Positions 12,501-23,591 of a stretch of DNA of 64,000 bases are shown here, in pieces. Where the stretch lies: NCBI GenBank assembly GCA_961205875.1, contig OY540810.1, forward strand, positions 11,780,001-11,844,000, read 5' to 3'. The position numbers and the translations under genes were made by a program. The first letter of the stretch is position 1. Each line of letters opens with the position of its first letter. The notes beneath the pieces were generated by a model, which was given only the letters and a program-made list of their open reading frames with translations, ran no database searches and was not told where the DNA came from. Origin of the DNA: Sialis fuliginosa (taxonomy: Eukaryota > Arthropoda > Insecta > Megaloptera > Sialidae).

Positions 12501-13114
12501 GAGTCATTTCATTAAAATGTCCTCCATAATGTAGAAATGGGCGTGGACCGTGAATTTTTCGGATCACAACCGTAAGCGTTTTTCAAATCTTGAATCGTGA
12601 GCGTGCGTGATCATGAGTCAAATTAAAACAACCGTGCGTGAGTATATTTTTCTCATGCGTGAGTATATTTTCAAGATAATTTTTTTATAAACTTATTTGA
12701 TCTTTTTTTTAATATCTAAACTAATAATGCGTAAATATAATAATGTTTTAAAACGAATTTTGACATTAAGAAATACAGTATAAAAAATAAATGTCATTTT
12801 TAGAAGCACTTTCATATGGTCAGTAGTCAGTATTCAGTATTGCCAACTCTATCGGAACACTAAACAAGATTTAAAAATGATTAAAAAATATTTTTTTTAT
12901 TGTTTTGTTTGCTATTACTTATACTAGAAATGCAGTTTAGAAGAAATAATATGAATATAAATATGTATACACATAATATAATACACGTGAAAAATATTAA
13001 TGTTCATCATTTCAAAACTTTATTTACAAAAATTACATTAATAAAGCCTTAATTTTCTGTGTAAAATCAGTTTATCGTAAAATTTTATTTAGTAAATTTT
13101 TTTATATTGTTTTT
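9581..13114. other. Gene-free stretch with fragments of repeats
   Basis: No gene seen. It contains a solitary terminus of the 'TAGAGATACTC...TAAGAG' family near 9866-9930, related to the ends of the element at 52154-53523. There is a TTA/TTG-rich microsatellite at about 10061-10101, and a mariner-like end motif ('gggacactctgtata') near 10848. GTGAGCGTGCGTGATCATGAG-type motifs recur at 12595-12665. Short open frames over the microsatellite are low-complexity artefacts. Confidence 0.5.
10061..10101. repeat. (TTA)n-type microsatellite
   Basis: About 40 bp of TTATTATTACTACTACTATT-type trinucleotides. Confidence 0.85.
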
Positions 13115-13514
13115 TTGAAGTGAAACTTCTTTAGCGAGACTAGTCAATTGGAATGACCTCGACAGTTTTTAAAATTCGACACGTTTTAAAATGGAGAGTG
13201 CGTACAAGTCACTTTGCATCTATTATGCGTTAGAAAGAGAGAGAGAGAGATGAGTAAATGTATAAGAGAAATTTGGATGAATAGCACATGCGTACAAATC
13301 GCTATACGTCGGTTATGCGTGAGAGAGAGAGATAAGAAATGTATAAGAGAAAGATGGATGAATACGTACAAGTCAGTTTTACATTGGTGTCAAGCTACGT
13401 ATTTTGTAAACAGTTTTTGTGTTAAAATAATACGTTTGGTTATTAATTTAAAAATATTTTACTTTGTTTATTTAATTCACATGGATAATGAAATCAAAAG
13501 AAGTTTCACTTCAA
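13115..13514 (+). mobile_element. Repeat C, fullest copy, with inverted ends
   Basis: Inverted ends TTGAAGTGAAACTT (13115) and AAGTTTCACTTCAA (to 13514) bound 400 bp. Inside are two tandem units of about 85-95 bp, each with TTATGCGT, an AGAGAG run, GTATAAGAGAAA and a GGATGAAT. Sequence similarity to other copies continues about 45 bp past the right end to CACACACCAC, so the inverted ends may be internal to a larger element. Other copies: 9200-9580, 19195-20045 (reverse, interrupted), 50790-50920 (reverse, partial). Confidence 0.55.
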
Positions 13515-13571
13515 CCGTACGCTTATGTGAATGAGGCACACACCACTTTTTTAAATTATAAAAATCACGCT

Positions 13572-13857
13572 TAGGGTGACCAGATCTCAGGTTTTGACCC
13601 GGAGTCTCAGGGTTTGTATACTGGATCTCCGGGTTCAGGGTTTCGATGCAATTTCTTCAAGTTTTACAAAATGATGTCTACTAAAAAAAAAAAAAAAAAA
13701 AAACAGAGCAGAGGCCGCAAGAGTGCAGATTAGGGTAGTAAATGTTATGAAAATAAAAATAAAAAGAATAAAATAAAAATAAAAAAGATAAAATTAAATC
13801 AAAAGGGGGCTTCATATACATGTCAGGATTTACAAAAACTAAAATCTGGTCACCCTA
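13572..13857. mobile_element. hAT-type MITE with 8-bp duplication
   Basis: Terminal inverted repeats TAGGGTGACCAGAT and ATCTGGTCACCCTA are flanked by a perfect 8-bp duplication ATCACGCT (13564-13571 and 13858-13865). It is 286 bp, with an A-run of about 20 bp at 13682-13703. The 8-bp duplication and TAGGG ends are diagnostic of the hAT superfamily. The related element at 55878-56175 shares the TAGGGTGACCA ends. Confidence 0.85.
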
Positions 13858-14197
13858 ATCACGCTTCAAAAACTTTTCGTGACCCACAGTTTGGAAAACA
13901 CTGCAGTGCCAGAGGTATTATCAATAGTAATATTAATTAACAAATATCTCTTCTTGACTCCGGTTATCTAATTTAATAATAGTACGCGTGCCGTATCCAT
14001 GACAACGGAAGCTATGAACGGTTTATAAATATGTATGTATGCAATACAATGTATTCAAACCCGATCTGATATATGTACAATCCAGTGCGGTCGACACGTC
14101 ACCATATTATTCATGTATTCTCCATCTAAAATAAAATTATGTCCATGGCTCCCACAAAGGGCTCTAGCCCGAGAGCCCGTCGTGGCGAGTCAACGAG

Positions 14198-14432
14198 CTT
14201 TTTTAACCGACTTCAAAAAAGGAGGAGGTTCTCAATTCAATCAATATATATGTATGTTTGGGCATAACTCCAACATATAAGCACAGATTTGGACGATTTT
14301 TGTCACATATACTTTTTATCATAATATGAACATGGACTTCGAAGAAATGCCACTAAAAAGGTAAAATTAAAAAACTTTAAAAAAACGACATAAAAAAAAA
14401 AAAACAAAAAACATCGAGAAGTCGGTGTCATG
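14198..14432. mobile_element. Element with AACCGACTTC / GAAGTCGGT ends
   Basis: Starts with 'taaccgacttcaaaaaagg' followed by AGGAGGTTCTCAATTC, a segment common in insect repeats, and ends 'gagaagtcggtgtcatgcc'. The ends are inverted. No coding capacity. Boundaries are approximate. Confidence 0.45.
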
Positions 14433-15399
14433 CCAATAAAAAAATTTTTGATAAAGAAAAAAAGAAAACCGGCATTTAATTATTAGGTATACTTTTCAGT
14501 TTTATGTTGGTTACGTAATAATTCCACATAGAATTAGAAATTAATGATTTTCTGATTTTTTCCATTACTTGTGCTATAAAACCTTCTTTCGTGCCAAATT
14601 TCAAGATTCTACGTCAGCTGGAAGTGCTCTATAGGTTTTGATGATCAGTCAGTGAGTCAGTCTGTCAAAATATCTTTTTATTTTATTGATTTTTTACAAA
14701 AGGTCTTGACGGACAGACAGACAGACAACAAAGTGAACGTACGGAACCCTAAAAAATGACTTATGTTTTTTAGCAGCAGGAGCCCGTTGAAAATCCTGGC
14801 TCGAGGCTTGCAATAGAATAAGGGGGCCATGATTATATATATTTTTTTAATATTTTTATCTGTATTGATTTCTTAGTTTTAATTTGTGGAGACGTAAAAC
14901 ATCAGCTTACACAAAAAACTCATTTAATACTTCCAAGTCATTTTTTTGAAATCCAATATCCTCAAGATTAAAATTTCTAATAAAAATTCAAAGTTGAATT
15001 TTACTTCTTTAAATTTAAATACTCCCATTCCACTGCGATGTCTATTTTTATTAGATACATTAGATTTATTATTCCAAATACCAAATACCTGATTCCGTAC
15101 ACGTATTATAATCTCCCTCTCTTCCCAATTCCCCCCCCCCCCCCCCCCCGAACCCCGAACCCACAATATCAAGAGACTTGAAATCTACGTCCAACCTGGA
15201 GATCAGAGCAAAAAATAACACCACAATTTTACAAGTTTCAATTTGTACAAATCGTTCTGTTACACGGGCAAACAGGGCTGGACTTACTTGGAAATATTAG
15301 ATTATAAAGTATAAATCCATAACAAAATAATAGACCGTTTTAATTGATTTATGACGTGAAATAAAAAAAAATAGAACAAATTAAACCTACAAAAATCTA
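14433..15399. other. Gene-free stretch with poly(C)
   Basis: No gene. A GACAGACAGACAGACA motif followed by 'acggaaccctaaaa' (14709-14755) looks like the end of a 'TAGGGTTCCGT' insect repeat in reverse. A run of 19 C lies at 15131-15149. Confidence 0.5.
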
Positions 15400-16030
15400 T
15401 AGCTAATTAAATTTGATACCCGGTTTAGTATTACTACGTTTTAACGATTTACACTATCAACCAATGATTATTTAAACCATGTCTCAAATACCATTGGTAT
15501 TTTATCTAGTATTTTTTTTATAAATACACAGAAATATACTTTGTTAATTTATCATAAGATCAACAGTTTACAAATGGTACGTGAAGCTTGGTGATCGTTT
15601 TTAAAGAGAAAAAAATTCTAGAATTTAAGCTAAGACCGTCCGTCGCCCCTTTTAAACTGGCACCCCGGGCGGTTGCCCAGTTCCCTAAAGCCGGCATTGC
15701 TATTATACATTAACAAAATAAGCAACGAATTTGAATAAATATAAAAATTTCAAACATCAACCATTCTTTTTTCCAAAGCTTACTTGACTTGAATTTAATA
15801 TTGCACTCGAGTGATTGTTGTAGTTTTGGTTGACGCCTCGACTAACAAACATTCGTTTTTCATAGCAATTGTGATTTTTATTCAATAATGAATTTGTTAT
15901 GAGTTGTTTTATTATCTAAGATACGAGAAGCTTTGCGATCGTTTTTTAAAAAGGAAACTTTCCGATTTCAAAATTTTCACTCGATCTTTCTGTTTCAGGT
16001 CTAAGACAAACACATTTTATAATCGGTTTA
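15400..16030 (+). repeat. Dispersed repeat D, copy 1
   Basis: Direct match to 57330-57900. Shared blocks: CCCGGTTTAGTATTA, ATCAACCAATGATTAT, TTTTATCTAGTATTTTTTT, a GC-rich core GTCGCCCCTTTTAAACTGGCAC, CATTCTTTTTTCCAAAGC, and TTATTATCTAAGATACGAGA. The left part also matches 59437-59560. The GC-rich core, read in reverse, resembles the 'GCCGGC...GCCCTGGGC' segment common at insect hAT ends. Confidence 0.6.
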
Positions 16031-17874
16031 ATACTAAACCGATTATAAAATTCTTAAGCAACCTTCAAAACAATTTTTTTTGATCTTGCAAATATTTTAA
16101 GAGGCTTTTTAAAACAAAAACTAACAAAGTTTCATAATACTGAATCGAAAAAATCAATTAACCGAGAAAAATGGGTCACTCTATTGTGAATGTAAATACA
16201 CCACTGCTTCATTTTGTAGACAGGAACGTGTGTCCTAAGAATAGCTCTTGTATATTCTGGACACGGGATGTAATTGTTCTGAAAAATGTGGATAAACGGT
16301 AGGAGCGATGTGGTTGGTTGGTGTAGGTATTACTGACATAAACCATTATCTTGATTGTGGGGTTTCTACGTAGCAAGGGATAATCGAATTTTGAATTGAA
16401 CTCTGTGCATGAGTGTGTGTGTGTATGTATGTAACGATATAATATGCAGGCCTCTGGCTCATATATGTATATGATAGACGGACAATAACCACGAAAATGT
16501 CATATAAAATTTCAAAAAATTAAAAACTTTAAGAGGCCACATCTCAAAAACGGTTTCAGATATAGAACTGCGGTTTCATTTAAACTTTTTACGTCATTTC
16601 AGGATTGACAAAAACCCGGGTCTTTTTTAAAAAGCCCAGCTTACCGGGTTTTGTTGTTTTTTTTTTAGTAAAACATGTGTATAAAATATGTATTTTTTGC
16701 AAAGAAAAATTGTACTAAAATTGTGTTGATTGATATAATAATAAGAAAAATTATCTTCAGTGTTTTCGTTGTATAAAAAAAGGTCATACGTATTAAAATA
16801 TACTTTCCTATATATGTATGTTTTTTGAATTGCCTAATAACTAAATAAAAAATAATATTTTTAATAAATTGTTATAATAACTGTTCAATCAATAGGTCTA
16901 GAGTACTTATTAAGACAAACATTTTTCCTAAAAATAAATCAAATTAGTGCATTTTTACTGTAGTTATTGTAAACGAAAGAATATTCTTCACCCAGACACA
17001 CGCACAGTCGCCATGCGGAAAACAACTTTTCTTTACATTTTGAAGTTAGTACAATCAGATCTGTTCTTATCTCGGACACAATATTTGACAACATTTAAAT
17101 TCTTTATTTTAGAATGTGGGCTATTTCTAGAGAAATAATTCTAAATACTTATTTATCATGAGTTTCAAAACAGACTGTTTATTTATGAGAAATAACAGAA
17201 ACCATTTTGAACATTTATCATTTCAGTAGTTTGTTTTTATTAATCCAAAATTATCCATTCTAAATGCAGCATAGGGGGTAAGTATTTAAAAAAAATTGGG
17301 ATTGCCATGAGTTTTTACATCATTCCATATATCCATATCATATTCTCGAAACGAGTGATATTTGATAGCTTTTTTAGGTCTAGACAAAAAGTTTATTGTT
17401 TTAAACTTTTCAAATCACAGCTTGTATGTAGGTACTATTACTACTGTTATTATAATTATAAATAAAATATATATGTCTAGAATGATTGTATTACAATTAT
17501 TTCCTTATAAAATAATATATTTCTATAAAATATACTCTTAATTAAAGTTATTTTACCCAAACAAACCCATGTGTTTTTTTTTGGGTTAACCAGTGGGTAG
17601 CCAACCCTCCGTCATTTCTTTATAATAAATATAGTTTTAACGAAATCGAAAACACAAAATTTTATATCTAGACTCCAGTCTGTGGAATTTTTTTTTTTAA
17701 TTGTAAATGTGTCCAAAATCGTCATAATATGTCAGATTATGATCAATGTTAAATAAACACTTTATTCTGTAGCTTTCAATAAGATGAAAAAAGAAGTCAC
17801 AATTACATACATGAAATAAAAAAAAAGAAAACCTGAGGGTTCAATGCGCCAAAAACTTTCGGGATCGTCTATTT
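16031..17874. other. Gene-free AT-rich stretch
   Basis: No gene seen. A hairpin-like segment lies at about 16601-16655 (ACAAAAACCCGGG pairing with CCGGGTTTTGT). A GT/TATG microsatellite is at 16415-16433. Confidence 0.5.
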
Positions 17875-18130
17875 CAGGGGTACTCAAACTTTTTTGATTC
17901 ACGGCGCCCTTTTTGAATTGTTGTCACATGGCGCCCTTCCTTAAGTCGAAACATAACTAACTTGTGAAATAAACAAGTTAATAACTGCATTTTTGAACAA
18001 ATTCATTAATTTATTATTTATTCACTAACATTAAATTAATATGGTATGGATGAGCCTGCAAATCCGTGGTACCCCTGTAAAGATTCCGCGGCTCCCCAAG
18101 GCACCGTGGCGCATACTTTGGAAACCACTG
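17875..18130. mobile_element. hAT-type MITE, CAGGGGTACTCAAAC end
   Basis: Left end CAGGGGTACTCAAACTTTTT and right end ATACTTTGGAAACCACTG are imperfect inverted copies of the CAGNGGTTCTCAAACTTT-type terminus common in animal hAT elements. Flanks GTCTATTT and ATCTATTC agree at 6 of 8 positions, consistent with an aged 8-bp duplication. 256 bp with GC-rich GGCGCCCTT blocks. Confidence 0.7.
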
Positions 18131-18599
18131 ATCTATTCAATTCTCAACAATGTTGTGAATGTAATATAAATTCTAAATAATTCTCCTATATACTGTATTA
18201 TTATTTTCAAAAGTATTACTGCCATTTTATGCAATTTTCTATAAGAATTGCTATATCAAATTTTCCTTAAATATAAAAAATTCCATCAAGGTATTTCATG
18301 TTAAGAAAAGATTAAAGAATGAAAAAATAATGAAACGCGTATACATAAAAGCGAGAAATGATAAAATTAATATCAAAATATCTGTATGTTATTACATTCC
18401 TGCTATATTCAAGTATATTATTGTCATTTTTTTTTATTGAAAAATAATTGAACATTATTGAAAATTGAACCGAATACATTTTTATTGAAATTTTTCTATA
18501 TCAACAATAATATTTCTTGGTATTATAAATATGTACTGAAGATATTATGTAGAAGCATATATTTACATACAGTATGTCCCAAAAGACTGGAAACGATTG
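18131..18599. other. Gene-free AT-rich stretch
   Basis: Nothing recognisable. It would be intronic if the coiled-coil gene extends upstream. Confidence 0.45.
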
Positions 18600-18890
18600 T
18601 ATTATTCAAAATGATTACATTTTAGAAACAAAAACTCTTCTCCGATTTCAAAATTTTATCTTGATCTTTCCGTTTCAGATCAAGACAAATACTTTTCGTT
18701 CCTCATGAACCACTGAACCGATCTTAATGAAACTTAGTTGACTGGTTGGGTGTAGCTTGTGTACGGTCCCATTTAAAAATGATTAAAATCGTGTATATGG
18801 GGAGGGGTGACATCCCAAAACAGTTATTTTTTCAAGATATCTCAAGAACGATACATGTTACGTGAAAATTTTATAGAACTTTTTTGTATT
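18600..18890 (-). repeat. Dispersed repeat B copy next to an exon
   Basis: Reverse match to the blocks at 8010-8270 and 36660-36900: CCGATTTCAAAATTTTATCT, CATGAACCACTGAACCGATC, a GGGGAGGGGTGACATCCC segment, then TCAAGATATCTCAAGAACG. It ends about 33 bp before the exon at 18923, so the 3' splice region of the coiled-coil gene abuts repeat sequence. Confidence 0.6.
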
Positions 18891-18922
18891 TTTACTAAAT
18901 ATGTGTATTTTTATGTTTTCAG

Positions 18923-21126
18923 TAGCGGTGATATATCCTCTACAACTTCCGGCGGTATGTCGGGGATGATAAGTCCGACCATTCCTAGCAGCCCTACGTC
19001 GGATAGCTGCACCCTGGACTTGTCCCTGGGTGGTGGTAGCGGCGGAGGTGCTGAAATTAACAGTCTAGAAGAGGCACGCAGAATCGTACGCGATCTCAGA
19101 CAACGCTATCGGACACAAGCGCATCAGTTATTGGCATGGCGTAGAGCGCATAAGATGCAGGTAATTTTACTGCAAATATAATAAAATATTTTTTAAAGAG
19201 TGGTGTGTGCCTCACTTCTTTTGTTTTCATTAACCATACGAATTAAATAAATAAAGTAAACGATTATTAAATTAATAACACAGGCTGACAAATTTTTTTT
19301 TTCTATTGTCTCTACTTCAATAAATGATTTCGGAGGTTTTTAGCGTGCTGATACCGAATCCGTTACCTAAATTTCTTCATCACGTCAGGTTTTTGAGATA
19401 ACTTAACTTAAAAGTGCAAAAATGACGATTTTAGCAATATTTAAGAATTTATTATCAAATATGTAATTTGTTTCTAAAGTTTTCGTTCACGGTAAGAAAT
19501 AGTACTATCTTTGGTCATTACAATGATTTTTTACTTTTTACATCACGATTTTTTTTCGTCGAGATATGATATTTTTATTAATAGAGTACAAGTGACACAA
19601 TGAACTTTACTACATTAAATATAATAATATTTTCAAACAAGTATATTTCGGTGAAAAAAAATCTTGCTGTAAAAAGTAAAAATTCATTTTAAAGACGGAA
19701 GATATTACTATTTCTTACCATGAATGAAGGTTAGGTTATCTCAAAAACCTGACGCGATGGGCAACAAATTCGGTTTCAACACGCCAAAAACCTCCAAAAT
19801 CACTTATTAAAGTAAAGACAACAAAATGATCTCGGCCTGTGTAATTAATCAAACATATTATTTCGACACAAAAACCGTACGCATTCATCCATCTATCTCA
19901 TACATTTACTCATCTCTCTCTCTCTCATGCATAACCGACGTAAAGTTACTTGGTACGCATCGATATTTCTCTTATACATCTACTTTCGCATATGCATACT
20001 CTCCTTAGCGTTTCATCTTTAAAATCTATCGAGGTCATCTATTAATCACTAATTTCACTAAAGAAGTATATTTTAACCAAAAAATTTAAAATTGAATTGT
20101 CACTTACAGGAAGAGCTGATAAATCGTTTACAACGTGAAAAAGCGGAACAATTAAAATGCCTGTCGTCAAAACTGATCCTATTCGAATCCCGCCTGATCC
20201 GGAAACAGAAAGACATAAGTACATTACTAAACCATCGCGAAATGATTATCTTACGTCAACAACGTATCATTGATGCTCTTACAAACAAACTGATAGAAAA
20301 CGGACTAGAAACAACTCACCCAGATTTTACCGACTTAGAAACAAACATGCCCGATATGGATTCCTTAAACGATTCCGATAGCGCAGTAATAATGGAAGAC
20401 ATCGACTCAGATAGCGCGTTCTCTCAAATCGTTCCAAGATTTAGATCATCAAATCCAGACTCAATCACTGTGATGAGATCGATATCAGATGCAATCGATC
20501 CGAATTTGAAGTACACTTCAGTACGGTGTAGGTCAAATGGATTCTTAAGGAGGCCAGAAGTTCTTGAAACAGTATACAGCGTTGAAGAAGATGCAGATGG
20601 TGATAATCAATCGAATGATTCGAATAAACAGAACTCACCACATTGTAGTGTGACGCAAAAACGTGAAAGTTTTGCACAGTTACGAAGTGAGAATGTACAT
20701 CATTTAGAAACAACTGCGGAAGATACTGGATTTTCTCCAGATAAAGATAGAAACTGTGATTATTATTATAGTCAGAATGATAGACGGTCTAAAACTGTAG
20801 ATAATTCTCCAGAAGAGATTGAAAACTATCCAAAAGATCGGAGAGATAGCGTACCTAACTGGCCGTATGCGAATGGAAGGAATGTAGAAGAAGCAAATGA
20901 AGAAGAAGAAAGACCTAGTAGGACGCCATTGAATCAAGTTACAACGTATAATAGAGTGATGTCCAACCATAGGTCGGTTACTAAACCAAAAGATGTAAAA
21001 TATAAAAGAATTAATAAAGCGAAGTCTAAAAGCTTAGAAGAATTGAGAGGACGGCTTAAAAACTGGGTAGAACAAGGTAATAAACTAGCAGGGCTGTCGT
21101 TGGACCAAGCTCAAAGTTTGGCTTGA
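18923..21126 (+). CDS. Coiled-coil protein, last two exons (partial)
   Basis: Two exons are supported: 18923-19160, after a TTTTCAG acceptor and ending CAG|GTAATT, and 20110-21126, after CACTTACAG and ending in TGA. The junction is in phase 0. The first exon encodes a Ser/Gly-rich stretch (SPTIPSSPTSDSC, LSLGGGSGGG) and then helical SLEEARRIVRDLRQRYR. The second opens EELINRLQREKAEQLKCLSS and runs as a continuous charged coiled coil for about 65 residues (RKQKDISTLLNHREM, LRQQRIIDALTNKL). After that comes a long acidic/polar, probably disordered tail. The C-terminus has a small basic/helical motif SKSLEELRGRLKNWVEQ. The visible part is about 418 residues. Upstream exons were not found, probably because of large introns or because they lie outside the window. 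I tentatively suggest similarity to insect 'quick-to-court'-type coiled-coil proteins, from memory and not verified. Function not asserted. Confidence 0.8.
19195..20045 (-). repeat. Repeat C in intron, interrupted by a foldback
   Basis: Inside the intron between the two exons. Reverse copy of the family at 13115-13560: GAGTGGTGTGTGCCTCACTTC on the left; CATACATTTACTCATCTCTC, GCATAACCGACGTAAAG and TCTCTTATACATCTAC on the right. The copy is split by the element at 19278-19842. Confidence 0.65.
19278..19842. mobile_element. Foldback element inserted in repeat C
   Basis: Ends ACACAGGCTGA and TCGGCCTGTGT are inverted. Flanks AATTAATA (19270-19277) and AATTAATC (19843-19850) match at 7 of 8 positions, suggesting an 8-bp duplication. 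The interior is itself an imperfect palindrome: GGTTTTTAGCGTGCTGATAC and CAGGTTTTTGAGATAACTTA on the left reappear reversed at 19732-19800. The arms share blocks with the 23592-24646 element. Confidence 0.65.
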
Positions 21127-21344
21127 TTAGAAAATATTCCATAATACAAGTGATTGTATTGTTTTTGCTTTAAACTATCTTTTACTTTGTTTTTGGGAAA
21201 TTATATATACAAATTAGAATTATTGTTGGTGAAATATATAAAATTAATATATTAAATTTTTATTTTCATTAGTGTAATTTATTTTTAAAATGTCAATTAA
21301 CCAAGAAACAAAAGAGTAAAAGAAGAATTAATGAATGATAATTA

Positions 21345-21350
21345 AATAAA
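21345..21350 (+). terminator. Candidate poly(A) signal
   Basis: AATAAA about 220 bp downstream of the coiled-coil gene stop codon, followed by a T-rich stretch (GCTTTTTTTATC). It is the first AATAAA on this strand with a T-rich element behind it that I noticed. Weak evidence in AT-rich DNA. Confidence 0.4.
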
Positions 21351-21429
21351 GCTTTTTTTATCATCATTAAAGTAAAAACAAAAAATACAGAATCGCTGAT
21401 CTTTTAATATGCAGAATAATTTTAACTTC

Positions 21430-22660
21430 TATTTATTGAAAATATTTACAGGGGGGGGGGGGGGGAATTTTAATCAATACACTCAATTATCTCATAACTT
21501 TGAAGTCATAGGTGAAAATGTTCCAGGCAAAAGGTTTTGAGTGGGGTGCTAAATGGTGGTATCAAAACCATTTTTGTTGGAGGTCTTTTTTTTTTTTTTT
21601 TTTTTTTTCATAAAGATTTTTTTTTTTCATAGAGATTTTTTAGAATTTTTTTATTCGGAAATCAAAAACTTTAAAGATAAAGTACAAAATATAAAAAAAG
21701 GTTTATTTTAATCTAATAAAACTTGGAAAATTATTTCAAAAATGTATACCCAATTTTTATTAGATTTTTTTCACTTTTTCTCTAGTTGCAAGTTTCTAAG
21801 TAAAAAATTCTTGAACGTTCAAAAATATTTTGTCAAGAGTCAAAAAAACTCAAAATACAATTCTACAATAAAAAATATAAGATGACCTCTATATGACCTC
21901 CAAATCTCCACGAAAAATAATTTTGATAACGCCATTTACACCTTTTAATTTTTGTCCGAAATATTTTTTCCTATGACCCAACTTGTATATCCATTTTTTT
22001 CAAATATTTTTACACAGAGAGCATATTTCAATTTTATATTATTATTTTACCCAAATTTACAGTGACCCATTATTTAAATGTATAAAAAATACTTATATAT
22101 AATTATTTTATCGCAGTCCACTATATAAAAAATAACAATATATTTTTATAATACCATATGTTGTCGCCAAGCAGTAATTAATATAAATATTTCTTAAATC
22201 ACATAAATGTCGATGCCATAATATTTTCAAACAGTTTTTATTTATTTAATTTTTATATCACATTTATAAAATTTCATATTTAGTAAAGTGCCAAATTTTT
22301 TGTGAAAGAATTCTTCAAATAAAATACTAAGCTTTTAAAAATATGCTTTGTTCAATATTTTAGAGAAAACTTTGCACAAAAAATAATTTAAAAATGCACT
22401 GTTAAATAAAATGTTTGGAATTCAAAGAATTTGGAGTATTTTAATAGAAATTTATTGCTATAAAAAATATCAAGGCCTACTATATAAAATATTATTACAT
22501 TCATAAGACACATTTAATCAATGTTATTGTATTGAAAATTGACAATAAAATCTATGCGATACTAATTGGGGTCTGTAGGGTTAGCGAAAAGAGGTACCCC
22601 TAATGTTATCGAACTATTATTTTTCTAAAAACTTTATTTTCAGAAAATTATGACCTAGCA
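21430..22660. other. Gene-free AT-rich stretch, poly(G) and poly(T)
   Basis: Contains a run of 15 G at 21451-21465 and a long T tract near 21587-21608. Segments such as CCTCCAAATCTCCACGAAAA (21898-) loosely resemble the interior of the element at 62538-63317, so an old degenerate copy of that family may lie here. No gene seen. Confidence 0.4.
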
Positions 22661-22664
22661 ATTT

Positions 22665-23195
22665 TTTTGAGAAATTTTCTGACCCAAAAATGTTTTCCTA
22701 TTTCTTTTTCTGTTTTCTTTTTTTTAAATACGTGTTTATAAAAAATAAAAATTAAATATGAGAAATATTCTGACCCAACAATGTTTTTCTTCAAATTTTA
22801 TAAAAACAATGATAACACGTATTTTAAATTATAATCTGACCCGACAATGTTTTTTTATTTATTTTTGTGTTTTAATTTTTTTTAAATACGTTTTTATAAA
22901 AATTAAATTTGAGAAATATTCTGACCCAACAATGTTCTTCTTCAAATTTTATAAAAATAATTATTACACGTATTTTAAATTATAATCTGACCCGACAATG
23001 TTTTTTACTTATTTTTGTATTTTTTTTTTTTAAATACGTGTTTATAAAAATTAAATTTGAGAAATATTCTGACCCAACAATGTTTTTCTTCAAATTTTAT
23101 AAAAACAATGATAACATTCTTCAAATTTTATCAAATATTACACGTATTTTAAATTATAATTTGATCCAACAATATTTTTTCCTTCAAATTTTGTA
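22665..23195 (+). repeat. Tandem repeat, about 150-bp unit, 3+ copies
   Basis: The word GAGAAATATTCTGACCCAAC occurs at 22760, 22911 and 23059 (periods 151 and 148 bp). Each unit also has a second TCTGACCCGACAATG half-motif and a TTTAAATACGT block. A more diverged unit precedes at about 22671 and a partial one follows at 23158. Open frames across it only reflect the repetition. Confidence 0.85.
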
Positions 23196-23591
23196 ACCAA
23201 AAATCTTGATGGCAAATAAATAAATGAGCCTAGCACTACATCCGCGATAGGTATTAAAAAAAATTCACCTAAATTTCTCGATTTTTTATACTTATTTAAG
23301 CTTTTTGATGATCAATTTAACAGGGACTCGAAATATAAAGATTTTATGTCAATTTCAATTCATATATTCATGATTATTAACTATGTGATAATGGTGTTAA
23401 ATAGAGTAATCAAATATATATATATATAAACATGTAAAAAATATATTTAAATTTATTGCAACAACCATTAATAAAATTAAGTACACATAAAAATGCTTTG
23501 AATGGAATTGCATGATATAAAAATATATACATATCTGTTTTTAATGAGTCATATATACATTTTTTAAATTATAAAAAATATTATTACGTAA

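Noticed and set aside
20465-20970. Antisense open frames over the coiled-coil gene's last exon
   Set aside because: They lie opposite a clear coding exon with codon structure and splice sites; no domain is recognisable.
22665-23195. CRISPR-like array
   Set aside because: Units are about 150 bp with near-identical content throughout, in eukaryotic DNA; it is a tandem repeat without spacers.
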